Shown here one piece after another: positions 23,664-35,600 of a DNA stretch of 64,000 nucleotides. A program made the translations under genes and the position numbers. This DNA comes from Dipylidium caninum (taxonomy: Eukaryota; Platyhelminthes; Cestoda; Cyclophyllidea; Dipylidiidae). Where the stretch lies: assembly GCA_017562135.1 (NCBI GenBank), contig QEYB01001214.1:62001-126000 (forward strand), written 5' to 3'. The stretch's first letter is position 1; each line of letters starts with the position of its first letter. The notes under the pieces are model-generated. The model did not search any database and was not told the DNA's origin. It saw only the letters and a program-made list of their open reading frames with translations.

Positions 23664-26600
23664 ATGAGCAGTCACGTTCGTAAACTCCAATACCAGCAAC
23701 ACCAACAGAGGCAGATAAAACTGCAGCGGCACTATGCAGCCAGCTCTATCTCCTCATTAGGACCTCGGTCTGCCCTTGAGGGCGCTCCACTAGCTTACGA
23801 AGCTTCGCTCCCTGGTGTTCCTGCCTCGCAGCTCAGCGAGGGATCCGGTACTGCAGTCCGACCCGCCCCCGGTTCTGTAGTCTCTTTCGACCAATATGGC
23901 TATCCTCGTGTGGCTCAAGGTGGAAGCATGATGAGCTACAACCCACCTTCTACTTTAGCAAGTCGGTCTTTCTTAGGAAGACCTTCGTTATATGCCAAAA
24001 GCAATTTCTATCGATCTCGTAGCCTCGGCGCTTCCAAGGTAATTTTAACATCAATTCTCGTTTGAGTTTATGGATGTTAACGATGTGTTATAGCTGTTCC
24101 TGCATTTTAACGGGTTGTCAGAATTTTAAACTGTGCAATCAAATGGCCGATAATCTTTATTTATAGTTACGCATAGTAACGCACTCATTGTGATTCTAAC
24201 TGAACAATTCCTGGAAATTTTAGTTGGATGATGTAGTTATCTGGTAACCGGAACCATGTGTAACAGCATTCATTCCATTTATACATTTTGATTTATTCTT
24301 GCAGTTAATTTAACAGATTGTAATTTAGTTTGTTGCTTTTCTCCGGCATTTAATACCTGAGTAGAAGAACCTGGACAAAGCACTTTTATTGCTGTTTCAA
24401 AACATCTGTTTCGTTAACACCTCTAAATCTAACAGTTTATCGGTAGGGATTGTCGGATTCTTGTTTCAAAAAAATTTTGATCTTCTTGTGCTTCTATTGG
24501 GAAAGAGTTAGCAGCGGTTTTGTTTTCTGAGCCGAAGTGTACAATGAACTTCCCTGAGTGGACTTGATTTAGATGACACCAAGTCAAAAAACAACTCTGA
24601 TTAGGGTGACTCAGCGAATTCTTTTTTTGCCAAATTGTCTTGCTAGAAATTAAAAGTACTTAGTTTATGGAAAAAGCAGGTAAATTTTCATTATGTTTTC
24701 TCTCCTTCTCTCCTCCCCTATTTCCACAATTATATTCTTGGATGTGAGAAAATGGAACATTTGTCTTTTTTAGCACCCTTTACTCCTTATTAACACGATT
24801 CTTTCGTCATATTAAATCGTCATGGATGTACTCTCACTCCTTCTTTCTTGAGTTTAAAGCACGGATATTTTGTGAATTTTTCAATTCTTCGATGATTATT
24901 TACCATCCTAGGAACTCTGCACTCCAGAAAGATGATTGACCCAGCTTCTTCTCATATAAAAGTCATCCCCTGATTCCACTTAATTTCCAACTTTCATCTT
25001 TATCTTGAAGCTTAGTGAGTTCAATTTAATTCAATAAGAATATGCGTAATGAGAGCGAATACTTAATGTCATTTATCAGAACTATGTCTTTTGTGAGCTT
25101 GGACAGAATGAATGCTCTGCTTGTCGTTTTCAATTCGTTTGTCTCTCTCTTTCTCGGCCGAAGGTTTAAAAGCGGGTCTTTCGAAACTCGAAGTTTGCTA
25201 AGGCAATCTGATTTTTATTCTTTACAAAGTTAAAACATTGAGATCCTACTCGCCTCCAATTGTTGCAACACCTCTCCCATTGGAATGCTATTATTTCGGC
25301 AGTTCCGAAGCTATAAGAATATCTCCTTGGAAGACTATTTTATATTTCACCAAATGTCACTCACAAAGAGGGTTATGTTTAGGTCACTAGTTGGGAGGAT
25401 TGTGGATTTATTTTGCCTTAACCCAGTCCGTGTCTGCTCTTCGCACTCGCTATCTTCATTGTCCCCAGTCTACATTCCAGATTCATCCGTTTACTCGGTC
25501 TTATCAGAATCATTGAGAATATTTCCTGCTCGGCAAGGAAAGTGTCTCATGTGTGAAGTTAGCCAAAGCTCAACATTTCTTGCAGAATACGCCACAGATG
25601 AAGCATTCGACTCTCCATTAACCCGCGTAGCATTAACTTTGGAGCAGAGGGTAGAAATTACAGGAAATGCTAGAGTGACCAGTGTATCCTAAAGGCGGAA
25701 ATTGACAGTGAGGCATTGACGACGTCTTAGTGTTGAAACTGACGGAAGGGCGTGGGGGACTAAAGCCCTGGAATTCATCTTCCAGTCCAAGTGTTGGTAT
25801 CTGCTGAAAATGAGTAGCAGCCAAAGTAGTCTGCCACCGTGAAAGTGGATTATCTCCTCTTTCTAAACCATTCACTAAACGTTCCTTTCCAAATTGTGAA
25901 ATGAAAGCGCTGTGGATGTTAAGCTTCCAGTCGTACCAGAAGGGTATGGCAGTATGAACGTGCATAAACTTAGGGGGAGAATCATAACTTTAAAATGCCT
26001 AATTTCGCCTGGATAGAAATACACGTAAACTGAAGTCGGCGAGATCTACGGCTCGATTCCCTTCCATTGCCTCTTCAATCCTCCCTTAAATTCTACTTTC
26101 TTGCTAGGTTGATTCTATAAAATAAAGATGCTGCCAAAGATATGCCATGCCATAAAGTCCGACCAGGACTCCTAATTAATTATTATTCTACGCGGCCGAT
26201 TCCATCCAGTCGAGAGGAAGGAAATGGTGCTCAAAGTAAAGCTACTTTTCTACTCGAAACTGCAAAATATGAAACTATGGGAAGAGTCCTTGCTTTCAAC
26301 ATATCGCCCTTTCTTCCCCTAAGGCCTCCCTGGCAACCATCCAAAGTGGTCGATCAACGATTCAAGCGGAGCATCATGATCGGAAGGTGCAATTGCTTAT
26401 CAATGCAGTGGACTTTCGTCGAGCCACAAAGCCCTACTTTTGGTCGATCTTCTTCTTCACCCTCTTCCTCTTCACCCTCTTCGTGGGCCTCCTCATCATC
26501 TGTCTCCGTCACGTCTACATGAATCTCATCCTCTCCGTCGACGTTGGCGAGTCAATTGGTCCTCTGATCTGCGGTTCCTCCTTCCTCTTTCTCGGCGCAG

Positions 26601-26856
26601 GATTCAAATTCCTCTACGACGCCTATCAGACGGGTGCCAAGGAGCGTCAGAAAATTAAGGCAAGTCAATGGTGCAGATAATCCAAACTGAAACGGTTTTC
26701 CCTTTCCTGCCTCTCATGGAATTGCATGCAACCATTGCTTCACTACGCCCTGTGGTAAATGACAAGTTTGTCACTGAGCACTTAACGCCGGCGCAAGTGT
26801 CGTGCGTGAGTTCGTCCACGTCCGGCACCGCCAGTCAAGTTGCACGAAAGAGTTGA
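23664..26856 (+). CDS. unidentified two-transmembrane protein
   Basis: Not recognised with confidence. Exon 1, 23664-24038 (125 codons, phase 0), encodes a Q/H-rich start (MSSHVRKLQYQQHQQRQIKL) and a Ser/Pro/Tyr-rich, probably disordered region ending YRSRSLGASK before a GTAATT donor. Exon 2, 26324-26659 (112 codons), follows a pyrimidine-rich ctaag acceptor and encodes two hydrophobic helices (SIFFFTLFLFTLFVGLLIIC; IGPLICGSSFLFLGAGFKFL), then KERQKIK. The GPLICG motif after a short luminal loop resembles TMEM200/TMEM74-type proteins, but only weakly. The 3' end is ambiguous. A GCAAGT donor at 26660 could splice, phase 0, to 26767-26856 (TPAQVSCVSSSTSG, ending VARKS), giving about 266 residues; reading through gives ASQWCR and a stop. 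An AG directly before the ATG also allows an upstream exon. Confidence 0.7.
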
Positions 26857-28086
26857 CAGTGGGTAAGTTTTGCACAGACAAAGCGATAAAACACCAAGCA
26901 CATGACGGACGTTGAAGGATATAGATGAAGTGAGACGAAGGAGTATTTAGACATATTAGGGCCTTATAATGGAACACTTTTTCAAAGGACGAGCAATTTT
27001 GCTACCGCCAACAGGCAAGGCGCATTTTGAGGGCACCATCTAATCTCACCTATGACAACGTGGAAAGGGTTACAAATGAAAGCGGCAAACCTTAGCATTC
27101 AGGGTCATTTGCCACTTGAGGAAAGCAATTTACGTCTGATATCCGCCAAGTCTCAATTTAAATGCCGATGAGCTGTTGCGAAAAGTCTGGCTTCCCTTCA
27201 TTGGGAACGCAAAAGTAAAGACACGTCTTAGCACTGACTAGGTGGAATTGAGCCCCATCAATGCCTGTCTCCTTGTCTTCCTCACAGTTGCACCATCGAA
27301 ACACCATGGGATAAAGACATGAATACCGGTGCTTGTGCACATCACGCCAATCAAGCAATAATATGCCCCACATGTTTGTGTGTGTGTGAGGCGAGGAGCT
27401 TTGTGGGCCTCAACTTTAGCTGACGGTGAGAGGTCTTCTCTCCTTTATCAACTGGGAGATGATAAATTTGAGCAGCCTTTTGCACAATTTCGGTTATTGT
27501 TCGTTAGACTTGGGATGAAAATCGCCAGCTTCGGAGACTTAGGTGCAGTTGGTTAAAATGATGTTCGTGTGCATGTCCACCTGGTGAGTTGGTGGTCGTG
27601 GCCTGAGTTGATTTGATTTCTGGATTATTGGTCTGAAAGCGGCAGTTGCGGTCATTTGAGACTTATCAAATGCAAAATTAAAGTGAAAAATTAAAATAAC
27701 TGGCAAAATCGGTACAAGACCATGTAGCTCTGAAAGCCTTTTGACACATTTTGTCACTTAAAACCATTATTACACTAAACCTCATAAGTTTTGGCAGGTC
27801 TGTAGAATGGAAGAATGGCTTTTATTTTTCGATCGAAAAAGCCGAAAGGCGAAAATAAGTTGGAAGGCTTATCAATTACCAAATATATGATATTGCGATG
27901 ATCGAGACAGTTGAGACGGCTAAAAGATGATATTTTTTTCCGGAGCATGTGAAACAGGCGCGAAATTTAGCTGGAGACCATTGGAACGTAACTGGCCTCG
28001 GGGCAGGACCTTCTGGTACTCGCTTAAAGATCGGTCTAGGGACAGATAGTTTATGAATAAGAAGCTAATCACACGCATATGTCCTT

Positions 28087-28859
28087 TCAGTATGTATCGG
28101 ATAGTGCTACAACCGTAGCCGTGAAGGCGACTGCAGCACCCGCAATTGATACTACGTAAGTGCCTTAAATATTTGATAACTTGATAAGAGGAAATTTGCA
28201 ATACTACAAAGGTCTTTTTGCCACACGAAATTAAAATGTGTTGTGTTAACATACTTGTGACCTCCTATCCTCCCCTAAACTTGTAGGGAAGAATTGGTGA
28301 GCGGAAAAACGACCGATAAGGCCCTTTCTCGTGCCCCTATTGGTACCAGAACGGTGAACCCCTCGATCCTTTCCTACTAGCGCCGTTTGTTTGTTAATAA
28401 AATTTCTCTGTAATTTTTTATTTTGGCATTTACCAGCTTATTATTGTTTATTTACTGTCGCTCAGAAATCGGACAGCCGCCCTTTAAGTAAGCTCGTCCT
28501 CTTCAAGTGGTATTGGCACCTAGCGAAAACAGCGATAGTCTGTGACTTACCTGAACTTGCCAGGTTCTCGATAACCCCTAAGAGAGTCGGGCAATGTTTG
28601 TTGATAGTTTGCACAGCTGAAACAGAATACCCTGGAGTTTCGGTTATCGACGTATTTGGTTCCCCAAACAGTCCTAAAATGAGAGAACTACCCAAAGTGG
28701 CCTTTATTGTGTAATATACCGCAATGGTGTTGTTACATTTTGGCGTATTTTCGGGTTTGACTTCAAGTCCATGATTCATCAAATCGTTACCGTTTGGTCC
28801 CCAGGTTATCTTATACATACAGGACAGTGGCGTGGTATTATAAATCCAAATATTTGAGA
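28087..28859 (-). CDS. candidate 3' part of a secreted, membrane-anchored glycoprotein gene
   Basis: No family recognised. Exon 28551-28859 (102 codons) lies between an atatag acceptor and a strong TCAG/GTAAGT donor. It encodes a cysteine- and N-glycosylation-site-containing ectodomain-like segment (NTTPLSCMYKITW, CNNTIAVYYTIKATL, EPNTSITETPG, KHCPTLL). The leftover base joins in frame to exon 28087-28151 after a cgtag acceptor, encoding SIAGAAVAFTATVVALSDTY and a stop: a single hydrophobic C-terminal helix, suited to a TM anchor or possibly GPI signal. No 5' exon or signal peptide was found; upstream sequence overlaps the NICN1 gene on the other strand. The second exon also looks exon-like on the plus strand, so the strand call is inference. 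Confidence 0.4.
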
Positions 28860-28959
28860 CTATATTTTTTGAAAATAATTGCACATATTTTTACTTGATC
28901 ATCAGTAGTGAAGTTGTTGTTTAAATATTTCACGATAACATAAAAGCAAGGGCTTGATA

Positions 28960-29564
28960 ATGGGGGAACGTATAGTACCAGTAAATGTCACCAAATTTGA
29001 TGTCAAACCTACAATGGATGATCCCCCTCTCCCTGGATGCTATATGTTGCAGTATGAATTTGACAGTACTGTGTCGCAGAAGCTCACTAAAATCTGTTTT
29101 ACAAATGACTACACCGAAAGGATTACCGGACACTTAGTTTATAAGGAACCTGTAATTAACCACGTAGCACAACTCAACTGTATTAAAAGGACGGAGAGTT
29201 AAGGCTTGTCAAGATCCTGCGATACCGCTTGATGCCTCAACCATTCCGAGACGTATTATCCTGTGATGAGTTCAACATAGACCTCTCCGAAGACTTCCCC
29301 ACCGTCGCAAAAGCTTACCAATTGGTCCATGTGCGGTTCCTCTTGCAACAGTCCAACCAATTTTGGAGCAGTTTCGGCATCAAAAATGTAGAATTTTACG
29401 GATTCATCACCCCCGGCGACACGGAGGAGAGTAAAATTAACTTGCCATCAAAGGACGCTCCCACAGCTAACAAAAGCGAGGTCCCCAACACTACCAAACT
29501 TTGCCGACGTTTACGCAGAAATCACGATTCGAATCACCACTCACCCAAAGACTCGTCTCAGTAA
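28960..29564 (+). CDS. NICN1: nicolin-1-like protein (tubulin polyglutamylase complex)
   Basis: Nicolin-1 co-purifies with the neuronal tubulin polyglutamylase complex. Two exons, 28960-29151 and 29190-29564, give 188 residues (human about 213). The start MGERIVPVNVT matches human MSRVLVPCHV; then LTKICFTNDYTERI (human LQEIVFKNYYTAFL), LVKILRYRLMPQPFRDVL (human WVTCLRDYCLMPDP), and AYQLVHVRFLLQQSNQFW with SFGIKNVEFYGF (human VLELRLILRQPSPLWLSFTVEELQIY). The intron is 38 nt, GTAATT...AAAAG, phase 0; without it the frame closes at a stop. The first ATG at 28960 is used; the preceding in-frame codons lack homology. The C-terminal tail is low-complexity and unlike human. The gene converges on NAA35 with about 130 bp between stops. 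Confidence 0.85.
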
Positions 29565-29694
29565 ATCAGCTACAGAGCACGATCACTACTATTTTTCCGC
29601 TTTATAATGCATAACACGCCGAAAAGCAGGTGCAGAAATATTGTAAGTCAGACGCAAAAGCATTTTGCGTGAGGCAGATATGGTAAGTACAGAA

Positions 29695-32630
29695 CTAAGC
29701 AAATCGAAGTAAAGGATAGACGCGACTAGGTAAGTAGTCGTAATTCAGATGCACAGGGTGAAAACAGTCCCTATAGAGGCAGTCTTTAGAGCCACTTTCT
29801 TTGGGCCGTTTCTCGGGCCTGGAAACCAGCACGTCGCAGAAAATCTTGTTGTTGTAAGCTAAGTGACTTAGTTGCTTCATACTGTCGACGGGGCCAACGT
29901 AGCAAGTTGGAGGGTTCAGTAATTTCGCAGCTTCGATCCACTGACGTGCGACATCATAAACATTCGAAGCCATTTTGTAGAGGTCTATAGTCTCTGTTTC
30001 CACAAAGGTCTTGCTTGTGACATATTCATGCGCAGTTTGGAAAAATACGTCCGGCCCCTCAGAGTCTACCAGAGGTGAGAAAGGGGAGGAAATAATTGGC
30101 CCCATTCGGTGCATGAATTGACCCTTGAGAGAAGAATAGAATTTGCGGTGAGATTCTAGTGGAGATTCTAATGCGCTAGGTCGCGAAGCATCACTTTTAG
30201 GTCGAGACCGGAATCGCGCTGCAAAGCTCGCGTCACATAGAGTGTAGCCACGCTCATAAACCGATGAATGTTTGACTGGGCGACCTGAAATTGTACAGAA
30301 CGTGCTTCCGTTGCTCATTCAAGCAAACGTGGAGTAAATCACTATGTACTGCCAACGCACCTGAAAATTCCAGTATTCTGAACTAATGGTGGGCATCTGG
30401 ATTAGAGACGAGAGAGGTGGTAACAATGATGTCTTGCCCTTCCCTTCCTTGCCACCGCTATCGCCACGATTGCCACCACCACGGCGACGGCGTCTTTTTT
30501 TGGCTGCGGCAAAGGCTGCATTCGTGTTAGACAGGCTGTTATTTTCCACCAGCAATTCCTTCATAATATGGTCCAGGAAGCCCGAGAGGTTGCGTTGTAA
30601 GGTGATCAGGAGGGCGTACACATAGACCCACTCATAAGGGGAGTAGAGGCGCAGCTGGAATCCCGTCACGAGATAATCCCATACCAAATGGTAGTAGAAG
30701 AAACAGATGTAGGAGGTAAGGTGAAGGGGAATGGGGAAATTGCGGGGTGCGATACGAGCCTCCACTAGCTCCAAAGCGAATGTAGTCTCCACGGAGACCG
30801 CGTCATCGATCAATTTGTTGAATCTATCGAAAATACGTTTCATGTTGGAGCGCTGGCGGGAGCGGTTGAAGGTACAGCTTCGACATATCTGATTAGAGGT
30901 TGAGAAAATTCAGTTAAGTTGAACTCATTGAGGAAATTGAGTAGTCTTCAATACCATGGGAACCTACGTGCCATGCTTTCTAAATTTTACTCAAAAAGCC
31001 AGTGAACATGATGAGCACGCTACCTGGACAGGGGGAACTTGACATATACTCACATCGGTAGAAAGCGTAGGAGATATCAGTATTAATATTTGTTGGAAAT
31101 TTTTTAGCGTACAGGAAGGAAAAAAAACATTAAAAAGTGTGAACAAAAGGACATACTGTGTAGAGTTGCATGAAGACATGCTCAAGGAACGAAGCATAAG
31201 GAGCGAGGTAATCGATAGTATCCAGAATATAATCACGAGTCCAATCACATTCAACGGCCATCCATGATACTACGAAATGCATAGTAGAAGGTGGGAGATC
31301 TAGAGCTTTCAAAAATCGCTCCTCTGCACTGAGGGGACACTTGACAATAACTGCCATAAGAATGCCAAGCACGCCCCTAGAAAGCACACAGGATCTGGAA
31401 CAGGCATCCTCGATCTTCAGCGAGTTAAGAGCGTCTTCCTTGTGGGAAAGAGAATGGCAGAGATTGTGTCCAATATTGTGAGCAACGGAGTACAATTCGT
31501 GAAGGAATACAGCGTCAAGAGAATTTCTCCCAACAAGCGTTTTGACCTCTTGAACAACATTTATTATGCGAGCAAATGCACAGCCGAGGAATGAAAACGC
31601 CGAGAATCGGCTGATACTTCGGGGAAGCCTTTGAACAGTCGAAGTTAAATTAGCGAGAGTTAGATAAGGCTCGAAGCCGGGAATGGAAAATCTCTCACTA
31701 CGAGGATTATCCTTCCCAGGCCCAGCTTCTTTCCCACAATTAGCTGAATTAACCATGCGCTTACAGATCTCGACAATCTCTGTTGAAACGTCCTTAATTT
31801 TGTCACATACGCTGTCGAATAGTTTAGTAGTCATTTTAACCTTTTCATGCGGAGAACTTTTTAAAGGTTACGGCTTCTCCGTAACCAGATGCTTCGGCAT
31901 CGACAAAAAGCTCCTCTGAGTCATCTTCATTGAGGGACGATAATAGGGGAACAAATTTTGCCCCAAACTCCAATATGGAAGCCGCCAGTTTCAGTCTAGT
32001 AATCAGAGCGTCAGCCATTTCGTGAAGTTCGCCGTTGGGTTCTAGCAGTTTCTTCTCCTCTTCCCGCAGCAATTCGATTAATTTTTCATTAGATAGTTCG
32101 TAGTATGAGTTAGCAGGCTTAATGGAAGGAAACAAATTCTTCGTGTCAGCCATCAGCGGAATCCCATTGGTGGCCGGACAGAAATCCTCATCTTCAAAAG
32201 AGGGTAAAGTAAGTAACAAGCGACGTGAAAATATTATTATGCGTCTAAGAGCTTCACAAAAAAGGGATAGTCGGGGGTCCTGGATGAGTGGGATACAGTG
32301 CATATACATGCAGGTATAAACAGTTTGAACAAGAGTATCGCTGGTAAGCCAGTTGACGAACAACACAATCAGTTCATCAATGACGCCCAAGAGAATCTTA
32401 AGGTCAGTGAAACACACAAGAGGGAGGTCGTCATTTTCAATAGCATCAAGGAGGTAGACAATCTTCCTTTCCTTCATCATCCCGGCATCCATGCTTGGAT
32501 TCATAGCATCAATCGCAGGCAGTACCTGACGTAAGTGGAAATTGGCTTCATGAGCAATCGCTCCGGGCTCAAGACAAAGCTTGCACGAATCGAAGAATTT
32601 TTCCGTTATATCTTTCTGTTCTGCACTCAT
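29695..32630 (-). CDS. NAA35: NatC auxiliary subunit NAA35 (Mak10)
   Basis: Auxiliary subunit of the cytoplasmic NatC N-terminal acetyltransferase. Exons: 31872-32630 (253 codons), 31157-31840 (228), about 30350-30888, and about 30313 down to 29695; roughly 866 residues (human 725). Family matches in order: AMNPSMDAGM (human MMDPKMDAGM), LVQTVYTCMYMH (LAQTVFTCLYIH), FEDEDFCPATNG (FEEEDFQSMTYG), IPGFEPYLT, CVLSRGVL, CTFNRSRQRSNM (HGHNRARQRDKL), WDYLVTGFQLRLYSPYEWVY (LLSGFELELYSMHEYYY), a basic KKRRRRRGG tract, then FMHRMGPI and a C-terminus of YLPSRVYPLLRF. Intron 1 is 31 nt (31841-31871, GTAACC...AAAAG); intron 2 is 30889-31156. The exon 3/4 junction is unresolved: GTACAT with an AG at 30314 gives a 36-nt intron. 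Both codon series are clearly coding around it. Confidence 0.9.
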
Positions 32631-35600
32631 AGTAACTAAGGTCTTGGTAGCGGATGGGCGCCAATCAAGCTCTAATCACATCTACTGGATAAGTCGTACG
32701 CGCACACCAAATTTAAAGGCCCGGGCCATGTTGACCAATGTGATTAGTGCTCAAATGCTTGCTATCGCCCTCTCTATGTTATAGGTATTACTTAACTTTC
32801 TGATAACGGGGCAGTTAAATTTATCCCATTCAAACATGCCTGTTAATTTGTACGCCTTATGCATACGTTTGTATAACGTATAACGCTTTAACCTAAATAC
32901 GCTTTTATATTTGTCAATTTCTACCAGTGATAGGGCCGCGTATTTAGATTATAATCTTTTAATTTAATATGCTCTCAAGTACATTTGCACATTCCTCTTC
33001 GCCGGAACATTTCACTGAATGACCGAATAGTAATTAATTTAGCCAAAGGTAAACTTTGGGTCTCGGACCAACAAATATAGAAATTAGAAAGTCGACGAAT
33101 TTCGTCAAGTGCATTCTATACTGAACATGTAGAGTTTTTCTATACAACAAACGCTATGCTAAACTGGTGCCCATTCACTAAAGGTAGTTCGCTGTCGTCT
33201 CGTTTATATTCAAAATGATGGTGTTCTGTAATTGTACTTCAACTTGGCGCAATATGCAGAATGAGGACCAGCATCAGCGCCAAAGCCTTGGGGTGCTCAA
33301 ACCTCCCTCTCCTATAAAATTATAGTGACGACGGTGATGTAAGTGATGTTAAGCAGGGGCGCGACTCCGCCGTCGGTACTATTAAAAATATTTCATAGAG
33401 GGACCCTGTTTCCAAACATGATTATTTGATCCTCAAGCTCCGATCACTTAAACGGTTTATTTAAACATGTTAAAAGCTGTTTAGGTGCTCTAATTAACTA
33501 TATTGAATCCGGCAAAGTTATTCTTTAACAACTTATAATGCCTTACTTATTTCACATAAAGCTGTCTGTATTTGAAGTCTTAGCAAGGCTGCTACATGAG
33601 TACCAGATTGCCCGCATGGGGGGAAAGTAAGAGTCAAGCTTTAAGATACTCATGCCTATTCATCCTAGGCTCCCATAAAAGGCACCAGGCGATTTTGGGT
33701 TAAGTAATGATGAAAATAACAACCATATATTTTGTAGTTCACACTCACAATTTATCCATTTTCCATGAGTTACTTTTCATTTGGACTAAAACCACACCAA
33801 GTGGATCACTAACATTGGCACTTGTCATAAAAACTGGTCATATAGATTATCACCGTGTTAAGAAAGGCAATAATTGCTTGAGCAACCAGCTCATAATAAT
33901 GTAGTGAATAACAAACTTGTGATCGCCATCTACCGTAAAAGCATAGTTCCTTATTTGTCACTTTCGAAGAACCCACGTTCCAGTCAGCGCCCTTCCTTTA
34001 GTACTCTAAGATAATAATATAATACCAGTAAAATGCGCTCCCATATTGGCTGTCAACTTATGTTTGAGTTTGTCCTGGTTGCAAAGGGTTGCTGTCAAAA
34101 TACCGCCACTCACGTACGCTCTATTAGGGTTACATAAGCAGATCGCATGACAAGTGCAATCTTCTTCTTTCTCACTCACGTACGCATTGTTCGCCAGATA
34201 CGGCTTATTGTGAGATGTTTTTGTTTTGCCCCAGTTAGGAGTGACCACATCATTGCGAGATCGCGTTTCCCGTCTCACACTTCTGATACTATCGAGAACG
34301 TATTTAATGGGAGGAACGGACAACGTAGACAGGGTGATGAGGCAGGAAGGGATCTTACTTCCTCCAATTTATAAGCAGCATTTCAGACATCGCAGCTTGG
34401 TAAGCATAGGGATGAAAAGCTTGAAACAAATGAGTTGGGAAAATATGGAACACGTGGAAGACCTGCAGAAAGTAAACCTGGCAAATAGCATCCAAAAGTA
34501 GAATTTTAAGATTGTGATTTCTACCAACTGATTTTAGGTATCCACTAAACAGTAGGTTTTGCCATGACGTGAGTCTGTTTATCTAAAAATGTTTTATTCT
34601 ATTCTACAAGATTTCCTTAAGCCTGAGGCATGCCTCACTACTCCCAAACAGCCTCATTAGCGTTTCATCACGTTGTGACAAAATTCTAAAACCCTGTGAT
34701 AGGCATGTTCTGCCTCATCTGCGGGTTAATTGGACAAACTTGCCCGCCGAAACGTGACCGAACAAGCTCCTGCATTTCACTTCTCCTCATCCATACGCAA
34801 TTTTGTTTGAGTTCAAAAGTTAACTGAAAGATAATGTGAGCTAAGCCGCTTTTTGAGACACTTCCTTTGAAATCAGTGAAAAGTTGAGGTAATTAGGGCT
34901 GTGCTGCCTGAAGGAGGGGTACACGTCATTTGATGTTGGCGCTTATCAAGGGACTCGACTAAAATGTGTTCTGACCAAAATCGCAAAAAGGAAAATAAAG
35001 GACCACCCACTAGATAATTACGGTCGGTCAACCGTTTATTGGAGACCCGGTCCTTAAAAAATTCTCTAATAGACATCTTCGTTTGTCTATTTTTGGGCGG
35101 ACGCTAATGGAAGCACTTATTAGTACACTGGTCCACCCCACTCGAGTTTACCCGAGGAAAGAAGGCGATGATTATTCAGTGCTTCCATTCATAGCAATGG
35201 TCTCGGCATCCACTGGGACACGGCATAAAGGATATCTTGTAAGGTGGGTTTGGTGGACAAATTTATGTAACTCCAGTGGTAGAAACTCAAAATCCTTTCG
35301 CAGTTTCGAACAAAAGGATTAGGCGACTTAAAAGTCTTCGCGGGATAATTTGAATAAATCTCGTTGGAACGCAGATTGTCGGCAAAACCCTTGTGTGTAA
35401 ATAGTCCACAAACAGGAATGAATTAGGGGTGGTAGGCGATCAGTAAAATAGAAATGACAAGACAAAACGGATATCGCCTCTAATGTGGAGAGAGAAAGAT
35501 TTTTCACGCTTTTTATATCCTGCACATAATTAGTGCTCATCTCTATGCCAGTTGAGCACATCTACATTGGAACAAACGCGACTAAAGATAGAATGAGGTG

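Noticed and set aside
25285..25692. 135-codon plus-strand open frame
   Set aside because: Within the large intron of the two-TM gene; not needed for phase continuity and not protein-like.
28091..28159. Plus-strand exon as the last exon of the two-TM protein (YVSDSATTVAVKATAAPA...)
   Set aside because: Phase-compatible, but the minus-strand reading of the same bases gives a coherent hydrophobic anchor with a matching upstream exon, and a nearer terminal exon (26767-26856) suits the two-TM gene. Kept only as a finding.
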